Assembly (NCBI GenBank): GCA_049578545.1
Contig: JBAUMF010000027.1
Coordinates: 1-64,000 of the forward strand
Direction of reading: 5' to 3'
DNA from: DASQBT01 sp049578545
Lineage (GTDB): Bacteria; Pseudomonadota; Gammaproteobacteria; Burkholderiales; Thiobacillaceae
Length of the DNA: 64,000 nt
Of this stretch, positions 55,401 to 63,559 are shown piece after piece. Positions within the stretch are counted from its first letter, which is position 1, and every line of letters starts with the position of its first letter. The notes beneath the pieces were generated by a model. That model worked only from the letters and a program-made list of their open reading frames with translations, searched no databases and had not been told where the DNA came from. Both the position numbers and the translations under genes were made by a program.

Positions 55401-58400
55401 CGGCGTAATTGTTTTTGGGCGTGTAGACCATGCCATTCAGCGCCGCGTTGATGTCGGCGAGGGTGCCGGTAAAGACCATCTTGGTATCGTTTGTGCCGGT
55501 GCCGTTGCTGAAACTCAGGCCGGAGATGCCGCTGAGGCTGAGCTTGCCCTCCTTGATGTCCAGCGTAATCTGGACGGCATTGCTGCCTGCATCGACATCA
55601 GAGATCGATATTTGGTTGCCGTTGCCCGCGGAGAAGACAATCGGCACATTCTCGGCGGCGGGCTGGGTAGCCGGCAGGCTGATCACCGGCGCATCGTTGA
55701 CCGCGGTAACCACGATGCTCGAACTCGCGGCCGCACTGCTGAATGCGGTGGTGCCGCCGTTTACGCCGGCATTGGCGTAGCTGGGCGAGGCATTGGCAGA
55801 GGGCGTGCCCGTGGTCTGGTCCCAGGCCTGGAAGCCGAAGGTGGCGGTCTCGCCGTTGAGGCCGTCCGGCATATAGCGCACCTGGCTGGTTGAACTCAGT
55901 AGCAGGGCGTTGCTGCTGCTCACGGCGCCGAAGCCGGTCCAGGTCACCCCATTGGTGGAGTACTGCCATGTGCCGTTGCCGGTTACCGAGGTGATCGCGA
56001 TGCCCTTTGAAGCACCGCTGTCCACATCGGCCCAGGAGGCGGCGCTCAGGATGGTGTTGACCGTGGTTCCGGACGAGGTTGTGTCTTCGTTCGTTCCGGT
56101 CAGTGTGACAGTGGCACCGCTGGTGATCGTTGGCGCGTCGTTGACTGGCGTGCCGGTGATCGTCTTGCTGCCGGTGATCGGTGCGGCCACGCCGTCGCTG
56201 ACGCTGGTGGCGATGGCGAAGTTGCTGTTGTAGTTCAGGGCCGGGGTGAAGGTCAGCCCGGCAAGCAGGGCATTGACGTCGGCGATGGCGCCGCTGGCAC
56301 TCCACACCCCGATGCCGGCGTTGTAGGTCGAAGTCACTGCGCCTGAGGTGCCGGTGCTGAGGCTGCCGGCGGCGGGAACGGACAGCGTCAGCATGGCGCT
56401 GACATCGGCGCTGTCGACATCGCTGATGATGATGTCGGTCAGGTTGAGCGGGATGTCTTCCGTGTAGGCTTCAGGAGCGCTCAGGTTGGTGGCGGTGGGG
56501 GCGTCGTTCACCGCCGCCACGCTGATGCTGCGCGTGGCAGCGGTGCTGTTGGCCGCGCCGTCGTTGGCCACGAAGGACACCGTGCGTGTGGCCGTGTTAG
56601 GCGCATCGCTGGTGTTCACGTAGGTAACCGAGCGCAACGCCGTCTGGTAGTTGGCCACGGTCGTGGTGCCCGAAAGGGTCAGCACCCCGGTGGCGGCGCT
56701 CCAACTGCCCGTAATGCCGTTCTGGTTGGTAAAGGCCAGCACGTCCTGGGCATTGGCATAGTTGGCAGATATCGTCACCGTGGCGCCGGCCAGATTGGCA
56801 CTGTCGACGTCGCTAACCGTCAAACCGGGATCAATCGCGGTCGCCGCGGCGTTTTCCGTGTAGGCGAGCGTCGTGGCGGTTGTGGTCATCAAGGGGGCGT
56901 CGTTGACCGGCGTAATGTCCAGGGTCGCAGACCCGGCGGCAGCAAGGCTGCCGTCAGTGACGCTATAGCTGAAGCTTACCGCCGTGTCGTCGTTCAGCGC
57001 CGGCGTATATGTCCAGGTGCCGTTGCCGTTATTGACCAGGCTGCCGCTGCCGGAGGCGATGACTAGGCCAGTGGCGGTGAGGCTGGGACCATCCACGTCA
57101 GCAGCGTTGGCCAGCAGTTCTGCCTGGGTGATAACGCGCGGTCCGCTGTCTTCGGCGATCGGCGTCAGGGTCACCGGCGAGGTGGTGGGGGCCTCGTTGA
57201 CGTTGGTTACCGTTACCGCGATGCCCTGGGTGTCGGTCAGGCTGCCATCCGAAACCTGCACGGTGACTTCATAGGTATTGTCGCTGTTGGCGTCGGTCGG
57301 GTTTTCAAAATCGGGTGCGGCGATGAAGCTCAGCGCGCCCGTGCTGGGGTTGAGGGTGAATTTCGACTGGTCTGCCCCGCCGATAATGCTGTAGGTGAGG
57401 GTCTGCGCGGGCAGGTCGGTATCGATGGCGGTGACGGTGGTGACGGCGGTCGTGTTCTCGGCGATGGAGACGGCAGCGGTGTCCAGCCCGCCGTTGGAAG
57501 TTATGACTGGCTGCGTGTTGGTGCCCGCAACAACGCTGGCCAACCTGAACGACACGCCATTGCTGTCGACAGCGTCCTTGCCGCTCCAGAGAAATACCGC
57601 CTGGCTGCCATTCCAGGCGACGCTCGGGGCACTCTGATCGCCGGACGTGTAGACATTGATGATCTGTTCGTTTTGGTAGGAGGAAGCGTTGTTCTTGAAG
57701 TGGCGGGCGACAATGCCATAGCCATTGCCGTCCTGGTTCTGGCTTTCCCAGGTGACAATGAAATCGCCCGAGTTTTGGAGGGTGACGGCGGGGTTATCCT
57801 GGTTTGCGTCGGTGTATTGATTGACGAGAACGTCCGGATGTTGCGCTGTGCCGGCATTGTCGAACACATAGGCGTAAACGCCGGTGCCTAAAGAGGGGAT
57901 CAGCAAGGAGGCCGAATTGTCTGTCATGACAACGACAAACGCGCCCGAACTGTTCATCGCGACATCGGCTGCATTCTGGTCGCCAAAGGTGACAAACGAG
58001 TTGATCAGAAACTCGCTTTTCATCGTGTTGCCGGCCGAATCAAACAGCCGGCCGTAAACGCCGTCGCCACTTCCGTCCTGCCCATTGCTGGTCCAGACAA
58101 TGACAAAGGCGCCGGAGGCGTTCATTGCCACCGAGGGGTCGAATTGATTGCCGGTCGCGTAGCTGTTGACCTGGAATTCCGCGCCCCATGTGCCGGTCGC
58201 GTCGCTGAATCGCCGGGCATACACGCCCGTGCCATTGCTGTCCGGGCCGGTCCAGGCAACGACAAAGCTCCCGGTTGAACTCATGGCCACGCTGGGGGAA
58301 GTCTGGTCGCCGCTGGTCGTGGTGTTGACCTGCACTTCGCTGCCATTTGTCGTGGCGTTATTGTTGAAGCGCTGGGCATAGATGCCGTAGCCGCTGCCAT

Positions 58401-59409
58401 CCTGGTTCTGGCTTTCCCATACCACCACGAAATTGCCGCTGCCATCCATGGCGATGACAGGATTCTGCTGATTGGCGGTTGTGGTGGTGTTGACCTGGAT
58501 TTCACCCGTCAGGGGGTTGCCGGCCGCATCAAAGCGGCGCAGATAGACGCCATTTTGGCTGCCATCCTGGCCCCCGCCGCTGGTCCACACCACGACAAAG
58601 CTGCCGTCGGTGGGGTTGATCGCAATCTGACGCGATGAGGGCGTGGTGGTTTGATCGTTCAAAAGGGTTGTGTTGACCAGGGTCTGGCTGGGGGATGGGG
58701 TGATGCTGAGCACGCCCTGCCAGGTGGTCTGTCCCGGGCCGAGCAGCATGGCGGTTTCAATGCTTCCAGTCTGATCTTCCAGCACCCAGTCGCCCCCCAG
58801 CGCGGCGTTGCCGGTCAGGTTGGTGGAAGCGGCGACGTCGGCGCCGGTCAACCGGGACAACGCATCGACCAGCGCCTTGCCGTCGGCCTGCTGCGCCACA
58901 TCGCAGCCGTAGAGCAGGATGTCGGCACCGCCGGTGAGTGAGCTGCCCCAGCCCTTTATCTGCGCGGCATACGCCGACAGCGAGTCGAGGGTCAGGTTGG
59001 AGGAGCCCAGCTGCACCAGATCATCCGCGCCGTGGGAAATGATGTGGATGGCACTGATGTCCTGATGGTGGCTCAGATAGTCGCTGATCTGGCTGATGCC
59101 GTCCTGGTTGGGGTTGATCAGGACAACATCGATGGGATGGTCACTGGTGTCCTGCTGCTGGATGCCAGCCACAATCTGCTGGTAGTCCGGCACCCGCGTG
59201 TCGATGAACACGACTTCATTGTCTGTCTGCTGGGCGGCGGGTTGCTGGCTGGTGGTCGTGTTGGCGAATTCGCCAGCGGCATTGAGCACCCGCTGTTCGG
59301 GCGCAGGATGAAGGAGGTCGAGCGCCAGGGGCGCGAGATCGGCCGAGAACAGGATGCGTGGTTCCAGTTCTTCAATCAGCGGGCGGTGGCGGAAGCGTGG
59401 TTTCAGCAT
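52426..59409 (-). CDS. Giant LEPR-XLL/DUF4347 repeat protein (adhesin-like), 2327 aa
   Basis: Same plan as the 2654-residue protein. LEPR-XLL signature (EELEPRILFSAD, residues 13-24); DUF4347 (~64-234), nearly identical to that of the other giant; then about seven ~50-residue repeats of the type GSFVVVWTSGGGQDGSQNGV, likely a beta-propeller; then cadherin/tandem-95-like modules, including four 98-residue copies (three in tandem). The C-terminal third carries a Pro/Ala-rich linker (TPPATPPAT...), a helical region, the shared hydrophobic motif (2255-2289) and a charged tail. No RTX motifs and no LamG domain are visible. AGGA lies 8 bases before the ATG. It follows the SecA-like gene by three bases. 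Likely a large surface or secreted adhesin. Confidence 0.9.
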   Translation of the reverse strand: MLKPRFRHRPLIEELEPRILFSADLAPLALDLLHPAPEQRVLNAAGEFANTTTSQQPAAQQTDNEVVFIDTRVPDYQQIVAGIQQQDTSDHPIDVVLINPNQDGISQISDYLSHHQDISAIHIISHGADDLVQLGSSNLTLDSLSAYAAQIKGWGSSLTGGADILLYGCDVAQQADGKALVDALSRLTGADVAASTNLTGNAALGGDWVLEDQTGSIETAMLLGPGQTTWQGVLSITPSPSQTLVNTTLLNDQTTTPSSRQIAINPTDGSFVVVWTSGGGQDGSQNGVYLRRFDAAGNPLTGEIQVNTTTTANQQNPVIAMDGSGNFVVVWESQNQDGSGYGIYAQRFNNNATTNGSEVQVNTTTSGDQTSPSVAMSSTGSFVVAWTGPDSNGTGVYARRFSDATGTWGAEFQVNSYATGNQFDPSVAMNASGAFVIVWTSNGQDGSGDGVYGRLFDSAGNTMKSEFLINSFVTFGDQNAADVAMNSSGAFVVVMTDNSASLLIPSLGTGVYAYVFDNAGTAQHPDVLVNQYTDANQDNPAVTLQNSGDFIVTWESQNQDGNGYGIVARHFKNNASSYQNEQIINVYTSGDQSAPSVAWNGSQAVFLWSGKDAVDSNGVSFRLASVVAGTNTQPVITSNGGLDTAAVSIAENTTAVTTVTAIDTDLPAQTLTYSIIGGADQSKFTLNPSTGALSFIAAPDFENPTDANSDNTYEVTVQVSDGSLTDTQGIAVTVTNVNEAPTTSPVTLTPIAEDSGPRVITQAELLANAADVDGPSLTATGLVIASGSGSLVNNGNGTWTYTPALNDDTAVSFSYSVTDGSLAAAGSATLDITPVNDAPLMTTTATTLAYTENAAATAIDPGLTVSDVDSANLAGATVTISANYANAQDVLAFTNQNGITGSWSAATGVLTLSGTTTVANYQTALRSVTYVNTSDAPNTATRTVSFVANDGAANSTAATRSISVAAVNDAPTATNLSAPEAYTEDIPLNLTDIIISDVDSADVSAMLTLSVPAAGSLSTGTSGAVTSTYNAGIGVWSASGAIADVNALLAGLTFTPALNYNSNFAIATSVSDGVAAPITGSKTITGTPVNDAPTITSGATVTLTGTNEDTTSSGTTVNTILSAASWADVDSGASKGIAITSVTGNGTWQYSTNGVTWTGFGAVSSSNALLLSSTSQVRYMPDGLNGETATFGFQAWDQTTGTPSANASPSYANAGVNGGTTAFSSAAASSSIVVTAVNDAPVISLPATQPAAENVPIVFSAGNGNQISISDVDAGSNAVQITLDIKEGKLSLSGISGLSFSNGTGTNDTKMVFTGTLADINAALNGMVYTPKNNYAGNNANITVTVDDLGNTGAGGPLSTSSTTSMSFANVAPVAVADSYSVNEDNTLTVPAGTGVLANDSDANGDPITAAMASGPAHGALVLNADGSFTYTPNANWNGTDSFTYKANDGSLNSNVAAVTLTVNAVNDAPVGTSTPVTTLEDTAYAFATSDFGFTDPLDSPANALLNVKITTLPGAGTLSNNGAAVSAGQFVAATDIAAGKLVFTPAANANGPGYASFTFQVQDNGGTANGGIDLDPTPKTITVNVTAVNDAPTTSPVTLAPIAEDSGARLITQAKLLANASDIDGPSLGATGLSIASGSGTLSDNGDGTWTYTPALNDDTSVSFSYSVTDGSLPVAGSASLDITPVNDPPTTTPVTLAPIAEDSGARVITQAELLTNAADVDGPSLTATGLAIASGSGTLVDNADGTWSYTPALNDDTSVNFSYSVTDGSLNAPGSASLDITPVNDAPTTSPVILVPIAEDSGARLITQAELLANASDVDGPSLSATGLTIASGSGSLVDNGNGSWTYTPALNDDTTVNFSYSVTDGSLTAPGSASLDITPVNDAPVANADTASGNEDTAITGNVLSNDTDVDSTSLAAVLVGGTAHGTVVLNADGSFSYTPDANWNGTDSFTYKANDGTLDSATATVTLTVNPVNDAPALTTSPVTMNMGETIVLTSANLLATDVDNSASELTFVLTSPPAQGTIALNGAPLALNDTFTQADIDSRRVTYTQASASSTHDSLSIKVTDTAGAEVTGTLSITINIPANIQADAGAPATPPATPPATPPAAPAEPPASQPPAPADETAAPVAALPLNPLTTTNDANQQTTGSLHVDKGPYTATHSSSGTQNPVQAVFDAYLQKTGNPPELRLLGSLNDTLHAIANDPQALQALQASLGNHGFQQQLNQLQDEIRQQLSLDKNTVASTLAVSTGLSVGYVLWLVRGGVLLSSLLSSMPAWRLIDPLPILGHLNRRKSGDADDDSLEGMLKNSNDKPRPDPQTTDGKAP
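52543..52647 (-). other. Shared C-terminal anchor motif, giant 2
   Basis: Codons 2255-2289 encode SVG-x3-W-x2-R-GG-V-L-x2-LL-S-S-x-PAWR-x2-D-P-LP-I-LG, matching the C-terminus of the other giant while the flanking sequences differ. Confidence 0.7.
53753..54634 (-). repeat. Three tandem 98-residue modules
   Basis: Exact 294-bp period: units start at 53753, 54047 and 54341 and end at 54634. Each encodes the ITQAELLANA...DGPSL...SGSG...TPALNDDT...SYSVTDGS pattern. Confidence 0.88.
56897..57190 (-). repeat. Fourth, dispersed 98-residue module
   Basis: A fourth 294-bp copy of the same unit, about 2.3 kb upstream of the tandem set within the same gene. Confidence 0.8.
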
Positions 59410-59412
59410 GCG

Positions 59413-61401
59413 CTATTCCTTGAACACGGCCAGGCGGTCGAGCTGCTGGTCCTGATGCAGCAGAAGTGCGCGTTGCGATTGCTGGCGCGATTCCTCCATG
59501 CGCTGGGTGAAGCGTGAAAGCAGCCCACCGAACCAGACAGGCAGCTGGCCGTTGTCGTGCCGCGCCAGTTTTTCGGCCGTATGCTTGAGCCATGCAGGCA
59601 GCGACAGCTGCATGAGCGGGGATTCGAGGCTGAGCAGGGTTTCCACGCTGCCGGGATCGCCCTGGCGCGCGCAGCGGCCCTTCAGTTGCCGGTCGATGCG
59701 GCGTGCGCTGTTCATCTGGCAGCAGATGACATGCAGCCCGCCGCGCTTTTCCACGCCGGGCCCCAGCGGGATGTCGGTGCCGCGCCCTGCCATGTTGGTG
59801 GCGACGGTAATGCGGCCCGCGTGCCCGGCCAGCGCGACGATGTCGGCTTCCTGCTTGTCGTTGTGGGCGTTGAGCACGGTATGTGCAATGCCCTGCTGCG
59901 ACAGGTGGGCGGACAGGCTTTCCGAGTCGGCGACCGAATCCGTGCCGATCAGGACCGGACGGCCGCTGCGTGCCAATTCGGCCACGCGCGTTGCCACCGC
60001 ATGCCATTGCTGCGCCCGGCGCAGAAACACGCGCTGCCCGAATTCCTTGCGCTGGCTGGGTTTGCGCAGGGGCACGCGCATCAGGTTCAGGCCATAGACA
60101 CGGGAGAGCTCGGCGCGCGATTCGGCCAGCGTGCCGCTCATGCCGCACAGCCGCAGATAGCGCGGGAAAAAGCGCTGGTAGGTGATTTGCGCGCGGGTGA
60201 CCGTTTCGCCGCTGACCTTGCATTGCTCCTTCAGTTCGATGAACTGGTGCAGCCCGCGCGACCAGGTGCGTCCAGGTGCGACGCGGCCGGTGGTCTCGTC
60301 GATGATGTGCACGCCATCGTCGCGCACCAGGTAGTGGCGGTCGCGCTGGAACAGGTGCAGGGCGGCCAGCGCCAGGCACAGGTTTTCTTCGCGATGGCGG
60401 CGGTTGTGCCAGACCGGATGCAAGTCGTCGGTTGCACTTTCCAGGACAGCGCGGCCCGCATCGGTCAGGGTCGCCGCCAGCGCATGCGGGTCCAGGCTGA
60501 AATCCGTGTCGGGGTTCAGCGTGGCAGCGAGTTGCAGGATCCCGGCGGCAGCCTCGCGCTTGCCTTCGTGCTCATGCAGTTCGGAGATGATCAGCGGCAC
60601 GCGCGCTTCGTCGATCAGGATGCTGTCGGCTTCATCGATGACGGCCATGCACAGGCCGCGCAGCAGGGTGTTCTGGCGCGAAGCGGCGGCGGAAAAATGC
60701 GCGGCGTGCCAGGCCAGGTCGGTGCGGTGCTGGCTGCGCACCGGCAGGTCGCGCAGGTAGTCGAACACCAGTTCCTTGGCGGTGCAGTAGGTGATGTCGC
60801 GCGCGTACTCCGCCCGGCGCCAGTTGCTGTCCATGCTCTGCTGGATGGCGCCGACGCTCAAGCCCAGCGCGTTATATACCGGGCGCAGCCGGGCGGCGTC
60901 GCGGCTGACCAGATAGTCGTTGGCGGTGATGACATGCACCGGAATGCCCGCCAGTGCGCCGCTGGCGGCGACCAGCGCGGCGACCAGGGTCTTGCCTTCG
61001 CCGGTGGCCATTTCCGCCAGCTGGTTGTCGAGCATGATGGCCGCAGCGATGCGCTGGGTGGAAAACGGCGACATGCCAAGATGGCGGCGGCAGGCATCGC
61101 CGGTCAGGGCAAATGCCTCGGCCACGTTTTCCGTGCTGAGGCCATCGCGCGCGAGTTCCTGCCTGAGTCGGCGCACCGCTGCGGTGAACTCGGTGCTCGA
61201 AAGCGCGCTGACCTTCTGTTCGAGTGCCAGCGAACGCTGCGCAATCCGGTCGTAACGGCGCAACCCGGGTCGGGCAAGACGCATGGCCGCGGCATTGAGG
61301 CGGTTGGCCCAGGCCTGGTCCTTCCCCGGTACGCGTTTTTCCGGGTACAGGCCCCAGATCAGTCCGGGTTGCGGCAGGGCGTTGGCGTGCATGGCGTGCA
61401 T
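59413..61401 (-). CDS. Shortened SecA-like translocation ATPase
   Basis: 662 residues against about 900 for housekeeping SecA. All motor motifs are present: Walker A MATGEGKTLVA (131-141), VIDEADSILIDEARVPLIIS (254-273), HYLVRDDGVHIIDETTGRVAPGR (SecA-type cross-domain segment), CGMSGTLAES, TNMAGRGTDIPLG (535-547) and RRIDRQLKGRCARQGDPGS. The region after residue 273 that corresponds to the preprotein cross-linking domain is short. After the second nucleotide-binding domain only ~75 residues remain, so the helical wing and the C-terminal zinc tail (CxC...CH/CC) are absent. Encoded between the M50-HlyD fusion and a giant LEPR-XLL gene, it is probably a dedicated export motor, not the general SecA. 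ATGs lie at 61401 and 61392. Confidence 0.9.
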   Translation of the reverse strand: MHAMHANALPQPGLIWGLYPEKRVPGKDQAWANRLNAAAMRLARPGLRRYDRIAQRSLALEQKVSALSSTEFTAAVRRLRQELARDGLSTENVAEAFALTGDACRRHLGMSPFSTQRIAAAIMLDNQLAEMATGEGKTLVAALVAASGALAGIPVHVITANDYLVSRDAARLRPVYNALGLSVGAIQQSMDSNWRRAEYARDITYCTAKELVFDYLRDLPVRSQHRTDLAWHAAHFSAAASRQNTLLRGLCMAVIDEADSILIDEARVPLIISELHEHEGKREAAAGILQLAATLNPDTDFSLDPHALAATLTDAGRAVLESATDDLHPVWHNRRHREENLCLALAALHLFQRDRHYLVRDDGVHIIDETTGRVAPGRTWSRGLHQFIELKEQCKVSGETVTRAQITYQRFFPRYLRLCGMSGTLAESRAELSRVYGLNLMRVPLRKPSQRKEFGQRVFLRRAQQWHAVATRVAELARSGRPVLIGTDSVADSESLSAHLSQQGIAHTVLNAHNDKQEADIVALAGHAGRITVATNMAGRGTDIPLGPGVEKRGGLHVICCQMNSARRIDRQLKGRCARQGDPGSVETLLSLESPLMQLSLPAWLKHTAEKLARHDNGQLPVWFGGLLSRFTQRMEESRQQSQRALLLHQDQQLDRLAVFKE

Positions 61402-61408
61402 CCCTGGC

Positions 61409-63559
61409 TCAGTCCGCAGCGCTGAAATGCTTGAGGAACAGCTGGCGGATGCTGCGGCCCCATTGCACCGCCAGCGGCGACGCGCCGTGATCGAAATGCA
61501 CCCAGGCCCGGCCGCCTACCCGGCGGGTGGCGTTGGGCGGCAGCGTCAGGTCAACCAGAAAGACCGGCTCCAGGGTCTTGGTGCCGTCCTTGTCGCCTGG
61601 GTCGGTGATGTGGCTGCCGCCGGCACGGTCGCCCAGAGCCGGGCTCGGCAGGGTTTGCGTGGCTGCCGGCGTTTCGCGCGTCAGCCCCGCATCGATCTGC
61701 TGCCACGGGCGGTCGGCCAGCAGCACCTCGACGCCCCTGGTGCGTTCGCGCACGAGGGCGACGTCGTGTTCATCCACCACGGCCCGCACGCGAACCTGCT
61801 CGGGACTGAACACATAGCCCAGCATGGCGCCCTGCTTCAAATAGGTTCCGGGCAGGTCCTGCTCGCGCGGCAGGACCAGCTTGCCGGCAATCTGGGCGCG
61901 CAGCTGCAGCTGCCCCATCCGTTCCTCGACGCGGGCCAGTTCGGCTTCGGTCTGCTGCATGGCTTGTTCGCTGTTGATGGCTTTCAGCGGATCGCTGAGG
62001 AACGTCTGATAGTGCTCGGCTTGCAGACCCTCGAGCTTGCCTTGCAGTTCGCGGTGGCTGGCGTCCAGTCGCGGGTCTTCCAGCACGGCGATGAGTTGGC
62101 CGGGCTTGACCATGTCGCCGTCGCGCGCCGCCAGGTTGACGATGAAGCCGCTGGTTTCCGCCCTTAGCTGGGCGCGCTCGGGCAGCCACACCACGCCGTC
62201 CGCCACGGTGGTGGACGGCATCGGGATGACGCCCACGGCGACAATGGCGAAGATCGCAAGGCCTGCCGTGATCAGCCGTGCGCGCAGCCGCTGCGTGCCC
62301 AGCATGGGCGAGAAGAAGGCAAAGCGCAGCACGGTGTAGAGCGGCCGCGCGAGGCTGCTATAGAGCAGGAAAAGGCCTGCGAAGAGGCCAAGGAATACTG
62401 ATTGGGACGCCAGCCAGAAGGTGATGAGCATGCTGACGAAGAGCTTGTACAGCCAGGACAGCGGCGCATACAGCAGCAGCCAGACCCCCTCGCTGCGCGA
62501 TGGCTCGGGTGACTGCGCGCCCGGCAGCCTGAGGAGATAGCGCTGCGCCAGGTAGGCCCAGTAGCGGCTGCTGCGCGGGGCCAGGTTGGGCAGGTTGAGG
62601 GCATCGCTCATCACGTAGTAGCCGTCGAAGCGCAGCAGCGGATTGCCGTTGAACAGCACAGTGGAGACGCTGCCGATAAAGGCAAAGATGAAGGCAATGT
62701 CGCGCATCAGGCCCGGCTCAACGTTGAGCCAGACAAACAGCGCGAGGGAGGCGATCAAAAGCTCGGTCATGATGCCCGCTGCGCTGACCATGACGCGCTG
62801 ATAGGTGGCGCGGAAGGCGGAAGCTGCGGAGGCATCGACATAGGGCGCCGGCACCAGCACCAGCAGGGCAATGCCCATCTGCGTGACTTCGCCGCCCCAG
62901 CGGCGCACCGCCAGACCATGGCCGAGCTCGTGCACCGCCTTGATCAGGGGATAGCACAGCCACATCAGAATCAGGTAGCGCGGCGTCAGCAGATACGTGG
63001 CGGCGTGGGCGCGCAGTTCGCTCCAGTGGGCCAACGCGCTGAGCAGGGCCAGGCCCACAATCACGGCCCACAGCCCCAGCACCCAGGTGCGGAAGATCTG
63101 TTGCGCCAGGCCGTCGAGGCGACGCAGCAGATTTTCGGGGTTGAACAGATTGAGGCGGAACGACAGCGGGTTCAATGAGCTGCGATTCTGCTTGCTGGCG
63201 CGCTCGTCATGCCGTTCGAACAGCGTTTCCACGTCCGACAGCTTGTCCAGCTGCAGCATGCCCGCTTCGGACAATTCACCGATCAGGCGAATGATTTCTT
63301 CCTGCGTGGGCGCATGGTCGCCGAGCTTTGCCAGCAGCACTTCCCAGATTTCATTTGTGGTGTGGCGGCCATTGCAGCGACCGGCGAATTGATAGGCGCT
63401 GTCGTTCAGGCGGTGCTGGCGACCTGTGGCGGTATCGGTAAACACGTACCACAGTGCATCGCGGCTGCTCTGCCGGCGCACCTGGACATGGCCGCCCAGT
63501 TGCGGATGAAGCTGGGCGACACGGAACCAGTTGGAGCTGAACAGCGATTCGGACTTCAT
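61409..63559 (-). CDS. PqqD-like/M50 protease/HlyD fusion membrane protein
   Basis: About 716 residues in three parts. Residues ~1-120 resemble a PqqD-like peptide-binding domain (WYVFTDTATGRQHRLNDSAYQFAGRCNG). Residues ~155-430 are a polytopic M50 (site-2 protease) region with the zinc motif HELGH at 210-214 and NPLLRFDGYY at 306-315, where N306, P307 and D312 match the family's second motif. Residues ~440-716 are an HlyD-like adaptor (AETSGFIVNLAARDGDMVKPGQLIAVLEDPRL, coiled coil, LAGKLVLPREQDLPGTYLKQG-like return half). GGGGGG precedes the ATG at 63559, which overlaps the upstream stop. It may bind, cleave or guide the giant substrates at the inner membrane. Confidence 0.88.
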   Translation of the reverse strand: MKSESLFSSNWFRVAQLHPQLGGHVQVRRQSSRDALWYVFTDTATGRQHRLNDSAYQFAGRCNGRHTTNEIWEVLLAKLGDHAPTQEEIIRLIGELSEAGMLQLDKLSDVETLFERHDERASKQNRSSLNPLSFRLNLFNPENLLRRLDGLAQQIFRTWVLGLWAVIVGLALLSALAHWSELRAHAATYLLTPRYLILMWLCYPLIKAVHELGHGLAVRRWGGEVTQMGIALLVLVPAPYVDASAASAFRATYQRVMVSAAGIMTELLIASLALFVWLNVEPGLMRDIAFIFAFIGSVSTVLFNGNPLLRFDGYYVMSDALNLPNLAPRSSRYWAYLAQRYLLRLPGAQSPEPSRSEGVWLLLYAPLSWLYKLFVSMLITFWLASQSVFLGLFAGLFLLYSSLARPLYTVLRFAFFSPMLGTQRLRARLITAGLAIFAIVAVGVIPMPSTTVADGVVWLPERAQLRAETSGFIVNLAARDGDMVKPGQLIAVLEDPRLDASHRELQGKLEGLQAEHYQTFLSDPLKAINSEQAMQQTEAELARVEERMGQLQLRAQIAGKLVLPREQDLPGTYLKQGAMLGYVFSPEQVRVRAVVDEHDVALVRERTRGVEVLLADRPWQQIDAGLTRETPAATQTLPSPALGDRAGGSHITDPGDKDGTKTLEPVFLVDLTLPPNATRRVGGRAWVHFDHGASPLAVQWGRSIRQLFLKHFSAAD

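Noticed and set aside
39068..59409. Direct DNA repeats considered as a CRISPR array
   Set aside because: Units are 294 and 468-474 bp, in frame and inside coding sequence. There are no short repeats with regular unique spacers.
39068..59409. Giants considered as classical type I secretion (RTX) adhesins such as LapA
   Set aside because: No glycine-rich RTX nonapeptides were found near the C-termini, and no type I ABC ATPase gene is in the window; the C-terminal hydrophobic motif is different.
59557..61425. 622-codon plus-strand frame opposite the SecA-like gene
   Set aside because: Antisense shadow; the minus-strand protein has every SecA motor motif.
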